From NCBI GenBank assembly GCA_963693305.1, contig OY855906.1, positions 13,523,102-13,587,101 of the forward strand: DNA of 64,000 nucleotides, written 5' to 3'. The first letter of the stretch is position 1, and each line of letters begins with the position of its first letter. The notes below the pieces were generated by a model, which worked only from the letters and a program-made list of their open reading frames with translations, had not been told where the DNA came from and did no database searches. This document shows positions 1-11,438 of the stretch, piece after piece. Position numbers and translations under genes: made by a program. This DNA is from Meandrina meandrites (lineage: Eukaryota; Cnidaria; Anthozoa; Scleractinia; Meandrinidae).

Positions 1-278
1 AAAGTGTTTTTCTTGAAACTTGATTTCGTTGTTTTGAGACGGTTGACTCTGGCAGTCTATTCCTGTTTGTCGAGCGACAATTCATAAATGTCCGCTAGAG
101 CAAACAGTCAGGCAAATCTACATGCGTTTACACGCATAGCGGGAGAGGTTCGAAGGCTCGTTCTAAGATATTTTCGCTCTTTGTTGTTATGGTTTATTGA
201 TGAAGGAGTTTGAACGGAAGTTTCAGAGGAGATTGTTAGGATCGAAATAGACAGCACAGAACGCATCGAAAGAATAAG
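1..278 (+). other. possible 5' UTR exon of the MRH-type receptor gene
   Basis: No ORF here is convincing. A splice-donor-like junction (AAG followed by GTATGC) falls at 278/279, and the next exon, which starts at 1204, opens with nine bases of leader before its ATG. The stretch could therefore be a non-coding first exon. Between 279 and 1203 I see only intron-like AT-rich sequence. Confidence 0.22.
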
Positions 279-1212
279 GTATGCACTTTTTGTTGTATGA
301 ATTGCTTACGCCATCTGTTCATGCCTGGTGAATATTCTTGTTATGGTATTTAAAAATATCAAGATTGTGTCTTGTGGCTACTGATAATACCCAGGTCAAA
401 CATATGCAGGAGTATGGAGACGAAACAGCAAGCTTAAAACATGCCAAAAACGATATCGCTAGCTTTACTACGGCTCTGAATGTACATCAATTATTTTATT
501 CTGCAGTGTTGTGGACAATATTCCAGATGACGAATTTTCAAATTCAAGATGACGAGTTTTGTACCGACCAAACCAGCTTGTCCGGCTTGAACGTTGTCTT
601 ACGTATTCAGCTGACATCGATAAGGAAACTAACAATGAGTAGCCCATATTCACGATATCCGCCATGATGGTTTTAATTAGCCACATTGTCTGCCAGGGGG
701 CAAGCTTTAAAATGATGCCGTTTCTCAGAAACGGTTCGTCAAAATAGTGAAGTATCTGCAACAGTTATTTCATTATTAAAATAAGATTGAAACAGCTGTT
801 TGATAACTTAACTTGTAAACCACGTAAGCTGTTTTCACTTTATAAAACGGCCGAAATTTCGTAAAACCTAGAATATTTTCACCACGATGCTAACTATGAA
901 AAAAAAATTTCCAGACATAATACGAAACCAGCTGAAATTTACCAATTGCCTGTTTACCCCCTCACAAATCACGTACCTTATTTGCATAATAACATGACAA
1001 CAAGCATTTCAGAGAATTGTACAGGAAGTAAAACTTCAGTCACAAGAGCAAGCAAACATGTGCTTTTGAAGAGTCTGTCATTTTGCAGAATAACTTTTGT
1101 CTGGCTGTTACATTAGGCTCTGTTTACAGGATGATTGAGTGTTGTGATGAGTCTTGAATGAAAAATTTGTCAATTTGACTGTTTTTTATTTTTTTCTCTC
1201 CAGTTTAAAACG

Positions 1213-3668
1213 ATGCTTCTCGACTGGCTATTAATCTCAGTGACAACATATAATATATTTTTCGTTCTGCCCGGGAGATGTTTCGGTATAAAACCCACGT
1301 TAAAAGATAACTGTACATGTGTGACAAGCCAAGGAATATACAGTCTATTTCCTCTACAAAGAAAAGATGGTAAACCAAGGTAACCTACCATCACAGTAGC
1401 ATATAAGGAATAATTACGATAGTGAACACGGGATAGGGAAAAGTAGTTTTCATTCAAATGCCACAAGTCAATGAACTTAGGCCTAATGGGCTGGAATGTT
1501 AAAGGAATAGTTATTAAGTAAGTTAACCTACTAAAACTACCACAATACGTAAATGGTATGACTGATATACGAGAGGGCTTTCAAATGCTTTAGGAAAATG
1601 TTGCACCAAACGAAAAACATCACGACCACATGTTTGTAGTTGACACGCTAGCCATAATGCCGGACACAACACTTACGGTAACCTTTCTTCAGGTTCTTAA
1701 CACTGCCACACACTGAAGTGGTAAATTTCAGTTATGTTGCATTAGGCAAAAAAAAAAATCCAAAAGTCATATGTGTTGTCAAACAAGTCACCGGTGAGGT
1801 ACAATTTTATCTTTTCAAAATGTAGAATGAGTTCGATTGTTCAGTTCATAAAATGTTGCAAATTAGAGATCTCAGTGACAGTATATCTTAATTCCCAATC
1901 GAACTCAATTCGAATCAAAAACTATTTTCGGGACATTCCATAATTAATTATTTCTTTTTTATCTTCAGCGAACTCCAAGGGACGGGCCATTAGAAAAAAA
2001 TTAGGGGTAGTGGAGGGGGGAGAGGATGGGAATATATCATGACGACGCCATTATGTCGTACATTTTTATCGCTGATTATTTTATCGTTATTTCCCATAAT
2101 TTTATAGATTTGAAATAAGCCTCAAGGGCTACACTTACACTTACAATCCTTGTAAGCCGTACACGCTTTCTTCAAAGAAGGGGACCTGCAAGAACGTGGC
2201 AGTAAGTTGTCGAGACTAGTTTACATTTTGAATTACTTCTATTTCATGATTTCTACTTCTTGTTTCAAGCAAATACGGCAAAAGCTAACGATTAAACCCG
2301 ACGTTTCGGTGTCCTCATAACAAACGCCATCGTCAACTGAGGTAGCCTGCGAGTCTAATACTGGGTTCACACTAGGCCGAAACATGATAAGTCTGATCAC
2401 GAATGAAACATGTTTCGCTCTGACAAGTGTTCACATCAGACGGTGCGTTTCGCGAATCATGATCGAAACATGTTTACCCTGATCATGATTGAAACAACCT
2501 CATGAAGAATGAAACACGTTCAGATGAAACACGTTCAAAATGGCGGATATGCGGAGAGGAGGCAAGTGCCCAAAAGATCCAAATTTAATTTGAGCCTACT
2601 ATGAGATCAAATGTTTAGTTGAAATATGGGCCGATGTAGCAATACACCGGCAATTATTGTTAAAGAGTTGAAGGCGGAATATTTAGAAGAACATCGCCAC
2701 GGAACTTAACGACAACCGCTACAAGCGCAATGCAAAACCAAAATTTACAAACAACTGTTCTTGTACCGAAGATAGCGCAAATGCTGTCTGCTCGCTAAAC
2801 GCTGGAAAGCCTGCTAGTCCGACGGGCTTGATTATTGACTCTCAACCGAAGAATAAAAGGAAATGTTATAGTAATTCTCGATAATTTGGTACAAGATTTC
2901 TGCGAGTACCGTAAAACCGCATAAATTTAAAACCTGGCATAAAACGTGTTTGAAACTGACATCTCTGTGACCAACAAACATGATTTGTTGAAACATGTTT
3001 ACTCTTAACATGTTTCGGGTTTACAGTCAAAACCGAAGAAGCGTGAACGCCAAAAATTATTTCTGGAATGTTTATTGTTCTACGACCAATCAGATTCGAG
3101 ACGTTACCGCAACAAACCGCAACAGTAATTAGCAAAAAGGTTTCGATTCTTTTATCACGAAACGACTTTTTCGTCTACATTAAGTCTTGAGATCATCACC
3201 GATTAACAAACACTCTGGAATTATTACAGTCAAAATACTCAGCGCGTGCCGCTTAGAATTCCGGAAAAGTTTTGATTAACGGCGAACGGATTGCATTATT
3301 GGTTTCAAACATTCAAATTTAATTTGAATATTGTAGATCATCCAACAGTGAACACGTGAGCACGTGAACCTGTAAAAAATAAACCAATCAAATTGCTTCA
3401 TTTCTGACAGGCTCACGTGTTCACGTGTTCACGGTTGGATGATCTACAATATTCAAATTAAATTTGAATGTTTGAAACCAATGGCCGTTTTTATACTAGA
3501 GACGCGTTACCCGTCTGGACGAGCTTCGGCAAATATTTTGTAATTCGTCCGGTTATCCGTCTCTAGTATAAAGACGGGCAAAAGACGCGTTACCCGTCTG
3601 GATGAGCTACTTTTCGAAATCCGTCGTTCAAGACGCGTTTCGAAAAGTAGCTCGTCTAGACGGGTAAC

Positions 3669-3699
<31 letters not shown>

Positions 3700-3978
3700 G
3701 ATAACCCGACGATTTGCAAAATGTTTGCCGAAGCTCGTCCAGACGGGTAACGCGTCTCTAGTATAAAAACGGCCAATAATGCAATCCGTTCGCCGTTAAT
3801 CAAAACTTTTCCGGAATTCTAAGCGGCACATACTACGCGCTGAGTATTTTGACTGTAATAATTCCAGAGTGTTTGTTAATCGGTGGTGATCTCAAGACTT
3901 AATGGCCGTTTTTATACTAGAGACGCGTTACCCGTCTGGACGAGCTTCGGCAAAAATTTTGTAATTCGTCCGGTTATC

Positions 3979-4009
<31 letters not shown>

Positions 4010-4089
4010 GTTACCCGTCCAGATGAGCTACTTTTCGAAATCCGTCGTTCAAGACGCGTTTCGAAAAGTAGCTCGTCTAGACGGGTAAC

Positions 4090-4120
<31 letters not shown>

Positions 4121-7100
4121 GATAACCGGACGAATTACAAAATGTTTGCCGAAGCTCGTCCAGACGGGTAACGCGTCTCTAGTATAAAAACGGCCAATGT
4201 AGACGAAAAAGTCGTTTCGTGATAAAAGAATCGAAACCTTTTTGCTAATTACTGTTGCGGTAACGTCTCGAATCTGATTGGTCGTAGAACAATAAACATT
4301 CCAGAAATAATTTTTGGCGTTCACGCTTCTTCGGTTTTGACTGTAATGTGAACACAGCTTTATAACACTGCACCAAAACATGTTTGGAATAAACATTGCT
4401 TGTAATCAGAGAGACCACGTTCGATAAGTCATATTCCTAACATAACTGCAAGGCATTCTGGTAAAAAATATGCATGCAAACAAAACCAAATATAGAAGTT
4501 GAGAAGCAACCCTCGGTGTCATGATTGAATTTTGATTACATTGCTCTAAGCTCTTCGTTTCCAAACACGCGCCATGCATGGTTTTATAATTTATGCGGCA
4601 CTAATATCAAATATTTTCTAAAATCAAAAAATGAAACTAAGACATGCTTTCACATTTATTCTGTGGTGGCTTTATCACACTTAACAAGCCCTTCGGGCTC
4701 TTACTTCCCCATCACTCTCGGCCGCAACCTCTTGAGGTAGTTTAAATTTTATTCAAGAACATAGTTTAAATGACATAGTAGAAATTTAGAAAAGGCTGCT
4801 TCTCTCTTAGTCAAAAATAGTTCTAAAATAACAGTTTTTACCTGCATTCCTGAAAGTTAATACCAACAGTTAAATCTGTGCCAATATTTTACACCATCTG
4901 TTTTTAAGAAACATAAAAAGATAGTGAAGACTTAACATGGATCTGGCAAGTTTTCTTTTGATGTTTTTCTTTGCTCCATTCGTTTAATCTACAGCTATGT
5001 AAGTACGATACAAACGGATCTCCACATGTGTATATCGATATTGGCGAACAGAGAGATGTTCAGTGCGAAATGGAAGATGGGAATATGGTTCTAATATACC
5101 CTATAAAGTAAGTAACATGCATGTTTTCCATCCAGTATGAAATGTAATCGACAAGTTTTCAACGTCTTTTATTAACCAATAGGATTACGCGTTAATAACA
5201 CTAGATTGACACCACACACCTGGATTCGATGTTCGGAATTTAGCCATGTGAGCATGTAGGCCGATGTACTGTAACGAAAGTCATTATTTCGTGCTCTCTT
5301 ATTCTTATTCTATCTTATTTATCTCAAATGCTGTTGCCCGGATCATGAGCGTTTTGCCTGAAAATTGTCACAATTTCTGAAACTGCCTGCCAGCCAGCGC
5401 GTACACCTATGTAGCTAGTAGAGCAACACATTGGTAAGTGGTATCGCGGAGGTTACGGGCTCGTATTTCGTTGTAGCCTTAAACGCCAAATTGAAAAGGG
5501 CTAAATCGCAATTTACGGTCGCTTCTACTAAACATCCCCAACCGATCTTGTGACTGTGGAAGAAGAAGTCCCTTGCTAGGATTCCCCTTCTCGACAGTCA
5601 TATGAACTGAACATTTGCAATGTGAAATCCACCAATCCCAGTAATCTGACACATTGTTTTCTTGAATAATTGCGGAGTGCAATCCAGTTACGTTTGTGCA
5701 TGGAAACACTGTGAAACGAAAAAAACTTGATTTCAGCAATAACAGTTCGAATAACCCCGCATTCCCTTCGTAGCCACAATTTTGAGTGATGTTATCGAAC
5801 ACATGGGCTTGCCTCGAATCTTCGTTCCTAAATACAGCAAGCAGTTGAACCTTAACTATGCTAATCTTTAAGGTTAAAAATTTGCAATACTTAAATGTTA
5901 TTAATGTACGTCTTCTTAACTCTTTCTTCTTTTTTAAGCAACCCAGACGTCCCTACACATAAATCTAAAGTAATTCTAGTGTGCAATAAAGATTCAAGGG
6001 CTGATCCTGAATTTCATCTTGTAAACGAAAACGCAATGGTGAGAATTTGTTAGCAGTAATTAATTCTTTTTTAATGACCTTGTAGTCGATCTTAAGCTGT
6101 GCTCGATAGCTAACATTCCTGTAACATCTCTTCGCTAAGACCAGGTTCCCACACACCAGGTTCCTCAACCTTCTCTCGCCATGCTCAATCGTCGAAACGA
6201 AAACTGATATTCAGTTTCTTGAGCTGTCGTAAATTATAGCTCTATTTTTCCTTTCACGATCTTTCAGTTAGGGTACAAAAAACTTAGATTTTTTATTGCT
6301 TAGGTGCTGTTTAATGACATTTTCAAAACGTAAGTGTGGTGGATGGATAATTTTAAAAGAATAAGATTACCTTCATAAATTTTCATATCTGCCATCTGGA
6401 AAAGGAGGGGCTTTTTTAAGAAATGGAACGTTCAGAGGGGGGCTTATAAGAAAGGGGGCCGAAAAGAGGGACAGGGTAGGAGTGGGGAACTCAATAGAGC
6501 TTTTATGGTATACCTAAATAAATTGTCCCAAGAATCATAAAGAATCATGTTTGGATTTTGTAAAATAACGATATAGTGAACAGTTTCGAGATAATTCTAC
6601 AAGTAATCCCAAATAATATCATTTAACAGATCTTCAACTTAACAAGCCATTGCGGATGCCTAAATGGATGCAAACCTGATCCAGTCCCAACCATCCAACC
6701 AGTCCCATCCACGCTAGGATCCTCCCCCGGCCCTACTACGCCATCAGAACCTGAAACTCCATCACCAAGACCTAAAGGTAAATTGTCCCATTTAATTATT
6801 GGACACAGCTAGAAACAATTTGGTGGATTGCGGGTTGAGGAAGTTCCGAGCCCTACAATTCCCATATAAATATGGATTGGGTTACAATTAAGATTAAAAA
6901 AACGATTTGGTATGTTAAGATAAGAAAATAGTAAGAAATTGCACCTTAATTTCAGGACGCCACATTCATCGACTATACATTATCTAGTTTCAAAGTGGTT
7001 TGAAGTATCCTGGTACTTTTATTGCGAGTTTATTCTGGCGAATTCTTTTACAGTGCGGCTACTGTTACGGGGGTCATCCAGACAAAGTAAACCAATCACA

Positions 7101-9183
7101 AAGTAGAGCGGAAACAATCGATAATAATAGATTCCGAAACGTTTTTCCTCAGCAAATGAAATGTCATAGGAGGCGCGGTGGCCTTATGGTTAGTGCGCTG
7201 GACTCCGAATCGGGCGGTCCGGGTTCACGCCCTGGCCGGGGCATTGCGTTGTGTTCTTAGGTAAGACACTTTACTCCCATAGTTCCTCTCTCCACCCAGG
7301 TGCGTAAATGGGTACCAGCGAATTTACTGCTGGGGATAACCCTGTGATGGACTAGCACCCCATCCAGGGGGGAGTAGAAACACTCCTAGTCGCTTCATGC
7401 TACGGAAAAAATGGATAAGCTCCGACTGATGGGCCACTTGGCTCGTACACAGACTACCTTTACCAATAAAATGTCGAGTACAGAGCAATAACATTTCAAC
7501 TTGTTAACTCGTGAGGCTAATATAGTTATGTTGAATAGAGCGTTACCTAGCTTTGACTTTTCGATTTAAAAATTTAAGTAGTTTCACATGCTTCATTAAT
7601 AAAATGTGCAAGTGCAAGTGAGCGAGAACTGATTTCAAACTGTATGAAAGCATTGAAGCGACGGTTGTTTGTTTGGGCGAATAGTGTGGCGCGTGAATTC
7701 TCCGAAAAATCATAAACTCAACAGCCGGCTCAGTGTTTTGTTTTCTAAAATATGACACATTCCGAAACAAGAATATCGGTTATTTTTTCAACACTGGCAA
7801 GTGAAATTACGCTATGAACTTTTTCTGAAATAAATTCGTTTCCTTCACTTGTCGAGTTGTTGCTTTTGGAAGATGAAGAAATCAGTGAAATGCTCGAGAA
7901 AGCCGGCGGTTACATGTCAGCTCTGTCAGCTCTCTTGAGTACTTCAATGGTTTCTTTCATTTTTCCCCAGAATTCAAATTCGCCACGCAATTTGCCCAAG
8001 CAAACGGCCGTCACGTGCGTTCACTGCTTTCATACAGCTTGAAATCAGTCCTCCCTCACTTGCAGGAAACATGGCATTCATTTATGAAGCATGTGAAACT
8101 ATTCAAATTTTTAAATCGAAAAGTCAACGCTAGCTATCGCTCTTCTCAACATAACTACATAGGCTTCACGAGTGAACAAATTGAAATTTCATTGCTCTTC
8201 GTTGGCTGAAGTTAAAAATGTTGAAATTTATTGTTACCGTTCTACTTTGTGATTGGTTCACTTTGTCTGGGTGACCCCTTTAACAGTAGCCTCACTATAA
8301 TAGGGGGAATGTGGAAATTTCGCGTGAATAGTTTTTATATTAGAGAGACATTATCATTCTGCATTTTCCTGTACGTCTGGTTATGCTTATCAGTCATGTA
8401 TCAAAAGATGAACAATGCGTAAAGACGAACTACAGTCACAGCTCCAGCAAACGTTTTTGGGACATCAATAAAATACAAGCGAGAGGTCATAACTCCTCCA
8501 CCCTCAAACCCCCCCCCCCCCCCCCCCCCACCCGCTACAAAACACAAATTTGCCTAAGCTGGAGGGAGGCATAAAAATCGACAATGTGTTAGGGGTGGGG
8601 AGGGGTAGGGAACTAGGAAAAGGTTAAGTGTCCGTCCCAAGGACGTTTTAACTTTTACTGCGTCTTAGGTAACGCACTAGAAGCTAACTGGGGGCTAAGC
8701 ACGTTTGATAGACGAATAAAATGCAGTCACAATTCCTCTGGACTGATAAAGCGTAAACATAACTGTCAAAAGTTACATTGAAATAAACTAATAAACGCAA
8801 AGAATAACAATACACCGTGAAACAAACGGGTTGAAATATATCTATTTTTTTTAGATTCCTATTACAATTGGGAGCTGGTCATCTTATTACCAAGTCTTGC
8901 AGCATTTGTCGTCATGGTTATCTGTTTTGTTTGTATCTGGAGGCGGTTATCAGATATCCAGGAGGCCCTCTTGTACAGATGCTGTCCCTGTTATGAATAC
9001 AGGGAGCCAGGCAGAGCAACTGAGACTAGTTCGCTTATCAACAACATAGAGGATTACCGGGCTGTTGAACACGAAGATGCGGTGGCAAAAGACAAAATCA
9101 AGGAACCGGTACAAGTAGAAGAGGAAGATGTGGATAAGGATTATCAATTCGCTGGGAAAGGCGACAAGACAGTAGTCGTATAA
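1213..9183 (+). CDS. MRH-domain (mannose-6-phosphate-receptor-like) type I membrane protein, 316 aa, six coding exons
   Basis: Coding exons are 1213-1379, 2108-2201, 4995-5107, 5939-6038, 6630-6777 and 8855-9183. All have GT-AG borders and matching phases, giving 951 nt with one terminal stop. Residues 1-22 form a hydrophobic signal peptide. Residues 23-172 are Cys-rich and follow the MRH pattern: CTC at 34-36, YSLFPL, YTYNPC at 66-71, C83 and C89, a VYIDIG strand, VILVC ending at C140, and HCGCLNGC at 165-172. A Pro/Thr-rich stalk follows (about 173-207), then a TM helix (about 215-236) and a tail of about 80 residues. The tail has a CCPC patch and ETSSLI (264-269), which fits the [DE]xxxL[LI] sorting signal of endo-lysosomal receptors. 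MRH domains bind mannose-type glycans. By my manual alignment the Arg and Tyr used for M6P contact in the cation-dependent receptor fall on a Ser/Lys stretch and F160, so canonical M6P binding is doubtful. The upstream donor at 1369/1370 also exists, but only the 1379 donor keeps frame with exon 2. No orthologue name assigned. Confidence 0.82.
3483..3774 (+). mobile_element. 292-bp GGCC-ended palindromic MITE, copy 1
   Basis: The element is almost wholly self-complementary. It starts GGCCGTTTTTATACTAG and ends with the complement. Direct AAT duplications flank it (3480-3482 and 3775-3777). The opposite arm of the host palindrome (near 3294-3302) gives the unfilled site with a single AAT. Three-bp duplications with GG-starting TIRs suit PIF/Harbinger or Zator-type DNA transposons, but no transposase is visible. 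Confidence 0.88.
3904..4195 (+). mobile_element. 292-bp GGCC-ended palindromic MITE, copy 2
   Basis: It has the same length, orientation and ends as copy 1, with only scattered substitutions. AAT duplications occupy 3901-3903 and 4196-4198. The unfilled site is the single ATT/AAT near 3179-3181 in the other palindrome arm. Confidence 0.88.
7051..8297. mobile_element. TA-flanked foldback element in intron 5 of the MRH gene
   Basis: Terminal repeats start at 7051 (CAGTGCGGCTACTGTTA) and, inverted, end at 8297. TA lies on both sides. The arms run inward for roughly 300 bp: 7051-7165 plus 7476-7690 pair with about 8000-8297. The left arm is interrupted by a SINE. The ORFs inside are arm sequence and show no transposase motif. 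The form suits a non-autonomous Tc1/mariner-type element. Confidence 0.7.
7166..7468 (+). mobile_element. tRNA-derived SINE, family 1, full-length copy
   Basis: The head has pol III-like boxes: an A-box-like TGGTTAGTGCGCTGG, then a B-box-like GGTTCACGCCC. The body contains GGGTACCAGCGAATTTACTGC and a conserved CTAGTCGCTTCATGCTACGG. Copies AAATGTC at 7159-7165 and 7469-7475 form the target duplication. It was inserted into the left arm of the foldback element. Confidence 0.85.
8511..8530. repeat. poly-C tract
   Basis: A run of about 20 C, broken by one A near its end, within the last intron of the MRH gene. It is a simple repeat with no further role visible. Confidence 0.9.
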
Positions 9184-11387
9184 TGTGAACACTGGCATCA
9201 GGTTCTTGTCATTAGTGACAAGACTGATAGGCGGAAAGCAACGGTTGCTGTTACTTTCAGGTGGTGAAAGGAAAAAAACTTGTCTGCAAGTGTGACGAGA
9301 GTTATTAATAATTCCTCTTGCTTAGTCTTTAGGTGGCCTCGTTTACAAAAAAGGTTTTTCTCATTTTCGTAATTTTTATTTATTATTTTATTATTTAATT
9401 TTGATCACATGTTTGCCATTTGCTAATAGTTGTCATGCAAACCAACTTTATGGAGGTGAATTTATTATGTCACCTTTCAATGGTGTTTTCTTTTTAAATG
9501 ATTTGTTCCTTTGTAACTAGTGACAAAAACCTAAGGAAGAAAGGAAGACCGCGAAAAATGCACGAAACGGTAACAGCAAGAAGGAGCTAAGACTTTCCAG
9601 TCATTTGTTACATGTGGGTAGTTTGATTTCTGTATTATATTTTGACAAATAATAAAGTCTTTTGGGAGAGGCTAACAGGAACCCAGTTTTCAATTCAGCT
9701 GTCTTATCTTTTTATCCTTTTAGTCTTGATTATGCAGATTTATTATAGCCAAACGGAAAGATAAACAAAGTATTTACTGTATATATATATTTTTTATTTT
9801 ATGCTAAAAAATGGCTCCTTTTCCTACTGAAAACAAAAATATAATAAAGAACAAGAATACGAGCACGAGTTTCATCTGCAAGAGAAACATTCCACGAGGC
9901 GAGTTGGTATTTTGACTGTACATTGACGAGTTCAGCAATTAGTCGAACATAAATGATAGGTGGGTTTCGCTTTTAAATTCTGTATGTTATAAACGTGAAA
10001 GCGCGCGGATGCGTAATATAAGATACCATGATACCTCTCTTAAAATTAGCAACATTGATTAACAGTACGAGAAAACATACAGAGAATCTCATTTAAAAAC
10101 ATATTTTGAAGCGAAACAACGAAATCGCCGAGAAAGAGCTATATTGTTAACCCAAATGCAGCTACCAAAAAACAGAAAACAAAGATCCTCTCTATAAAAA
10201 AACTCAAACACAACAGTAATCATATATGAATATTCTTCCGCAGTATGGGGCTGCAAGACAAATAAATAGTGAATGCATTCTGTCTGTGATGTGTTTTGTG
10301 TTCAGGTGACTGACGGAAAAGCACTTAAGATGTTGGATGAAACATGTTACCAGACGGCGATTGTTCACAATAAATTAACCTATTGTTAATGTCAATCTTG
10401 GAAAAGTGTTAATGAAATGTAAAATTGCAATGTCATCGACCACTTTAGCTATCTTCATATGGATGTCACAGAGGAGGAGATGTAACTTCAGTAAAAGCCT
10501 AATTCAGTTAAAAACTACCGTTTCAAAATTGGTATTAAAAGTATTATGATCAGCAATGAACTCAGTAACGATCAGAATGAATATTTAGGTCAGAGCATTG
10601 AATTGCCGCCATTATTAAGGAAACTACTTTAACAAATTGACAACTTAACTATTACGCACTATAAAAAATATTTGCATATTGCTCAGTCGCCGCATTGTTA
10701 GTTGACGTGAACAGCTGGACATTATGGTAAATGTTTTGCGTGCAACGGGCTGGAAAAGTTGAAATTTCAGCCCTTTTCAGATAAAATGTGTTTTGACGGA
10801 CTTCAAAACTTGCTGTAACGGAGCATCATATTGTTGGACACAGGTAAGTAGGTAAAGATTTCAGTCGCTGTCGAAGAACTATTCCAGAGCAGGATGTGAG
10901 GTAGTAAGTTTTATCGATCGCCTTGCTCTTTTATTTGCTCAATTCAAGAAGATTGTTGTGGAGTATTTTTGTTACTATTTTCATTGCGAGGAAGACGTTA
11001 TGACTAATGGCACTCTCAATAGGCTTTTGCATAACTACAATTAACAAAACATGAAAAATAGCTACCTTTACCAAAAAAGGCAGTTTAAAACCAAGTCGAC
11101 ATTACCAGTTGTTTAAAATATTTGTTCAAAATTAGCTTATCGATAATATGATTTCCTTTTTTTATTTTAAACTTTTCAGGAAATTTAACTGATTAGTTCG
11201 AAATGATTTCAGTCGTGCCTCATGTAACAGTTGTTTTGAGGTTTTGGACCTCACTCTCAACAAAACTGTTATTTTCTACCTTACAACTTTCCTTTATCAT
11301 GCTTCTTTACCGGTGCTCTCGTGCAACATTTGTGAATTTCTCAACACAGTGTGATTATTAATTAACGCTTTGCGTTTGTTTTCTTAG
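9184..11387. other. 3' UTR and intergenic stretch with a possible non-coding exon
   Basis: No coding ORF stands out. The first ~0.5 kb is likely the 3' UTR of the MRH gene. A strong donor (ACACAG then GTAAGTAGG) at 10843/10844 may end a 5' UTR exon of the GPCR gene downstream. The remainder is AT-rich with no repeat that I recognise. Confidence 0.45.
9651..9656 (+). terminator. polyadenylation signal of the MRH-type receptor gene
   Basis: An AATAAA hexamer lies 468 bases after the stop at 9183, with no other gene between. It suggests a 3' UTR of about 0.5 kb. Confidence 0.5.
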
Positions 11388-11438
11388 CACAGAAACAACC
11401 GGCTGTCGATACCTCATCGTTATAAAGAAAAATAATCC

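Larger units (their letters stand above)
3024..4343. mobile_element. Tc1/mariner-like foldback element with nested insertions
   Basis: A near-perfect inverted repeat is centred near 3390. The ends read CAGTCAAAACCG... and ...CGGTTTTGACTG, flanked by TA on both sides (3022-3023 and 4344-4345), which is the Tc1/mariner signature. A second TA-flanked CAGTCAAAA terminus lies inside at 3227 and 3855. The innermost hairpin arms are about 3300-3375 and 3405-3480. No transposase ORF is present, so it is non-autonomous. The right arm alone carries two 292-bp MITEs, so the palindrome is older than they are. Confidence 0.75.
2363..4358. mobile_element. older MITE (about 680 bp) split by a foldback insertion
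   Basis: The left terminus at 2363 (CTGGGTTCACACTAGGCCG...) matches the reverse complement of the sequence formed by joining 2990-3023 to 4344-4358. The two halves share GTTCACA, CCGAAACATG and TAAG in order. The element therefore appears to have been interrupted at a TA dinucleotide by the 1.3 kb foldback element. Its own target duplication is not clear. It lies in intron 2 of the MRH gene. Confidence 0.55.
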
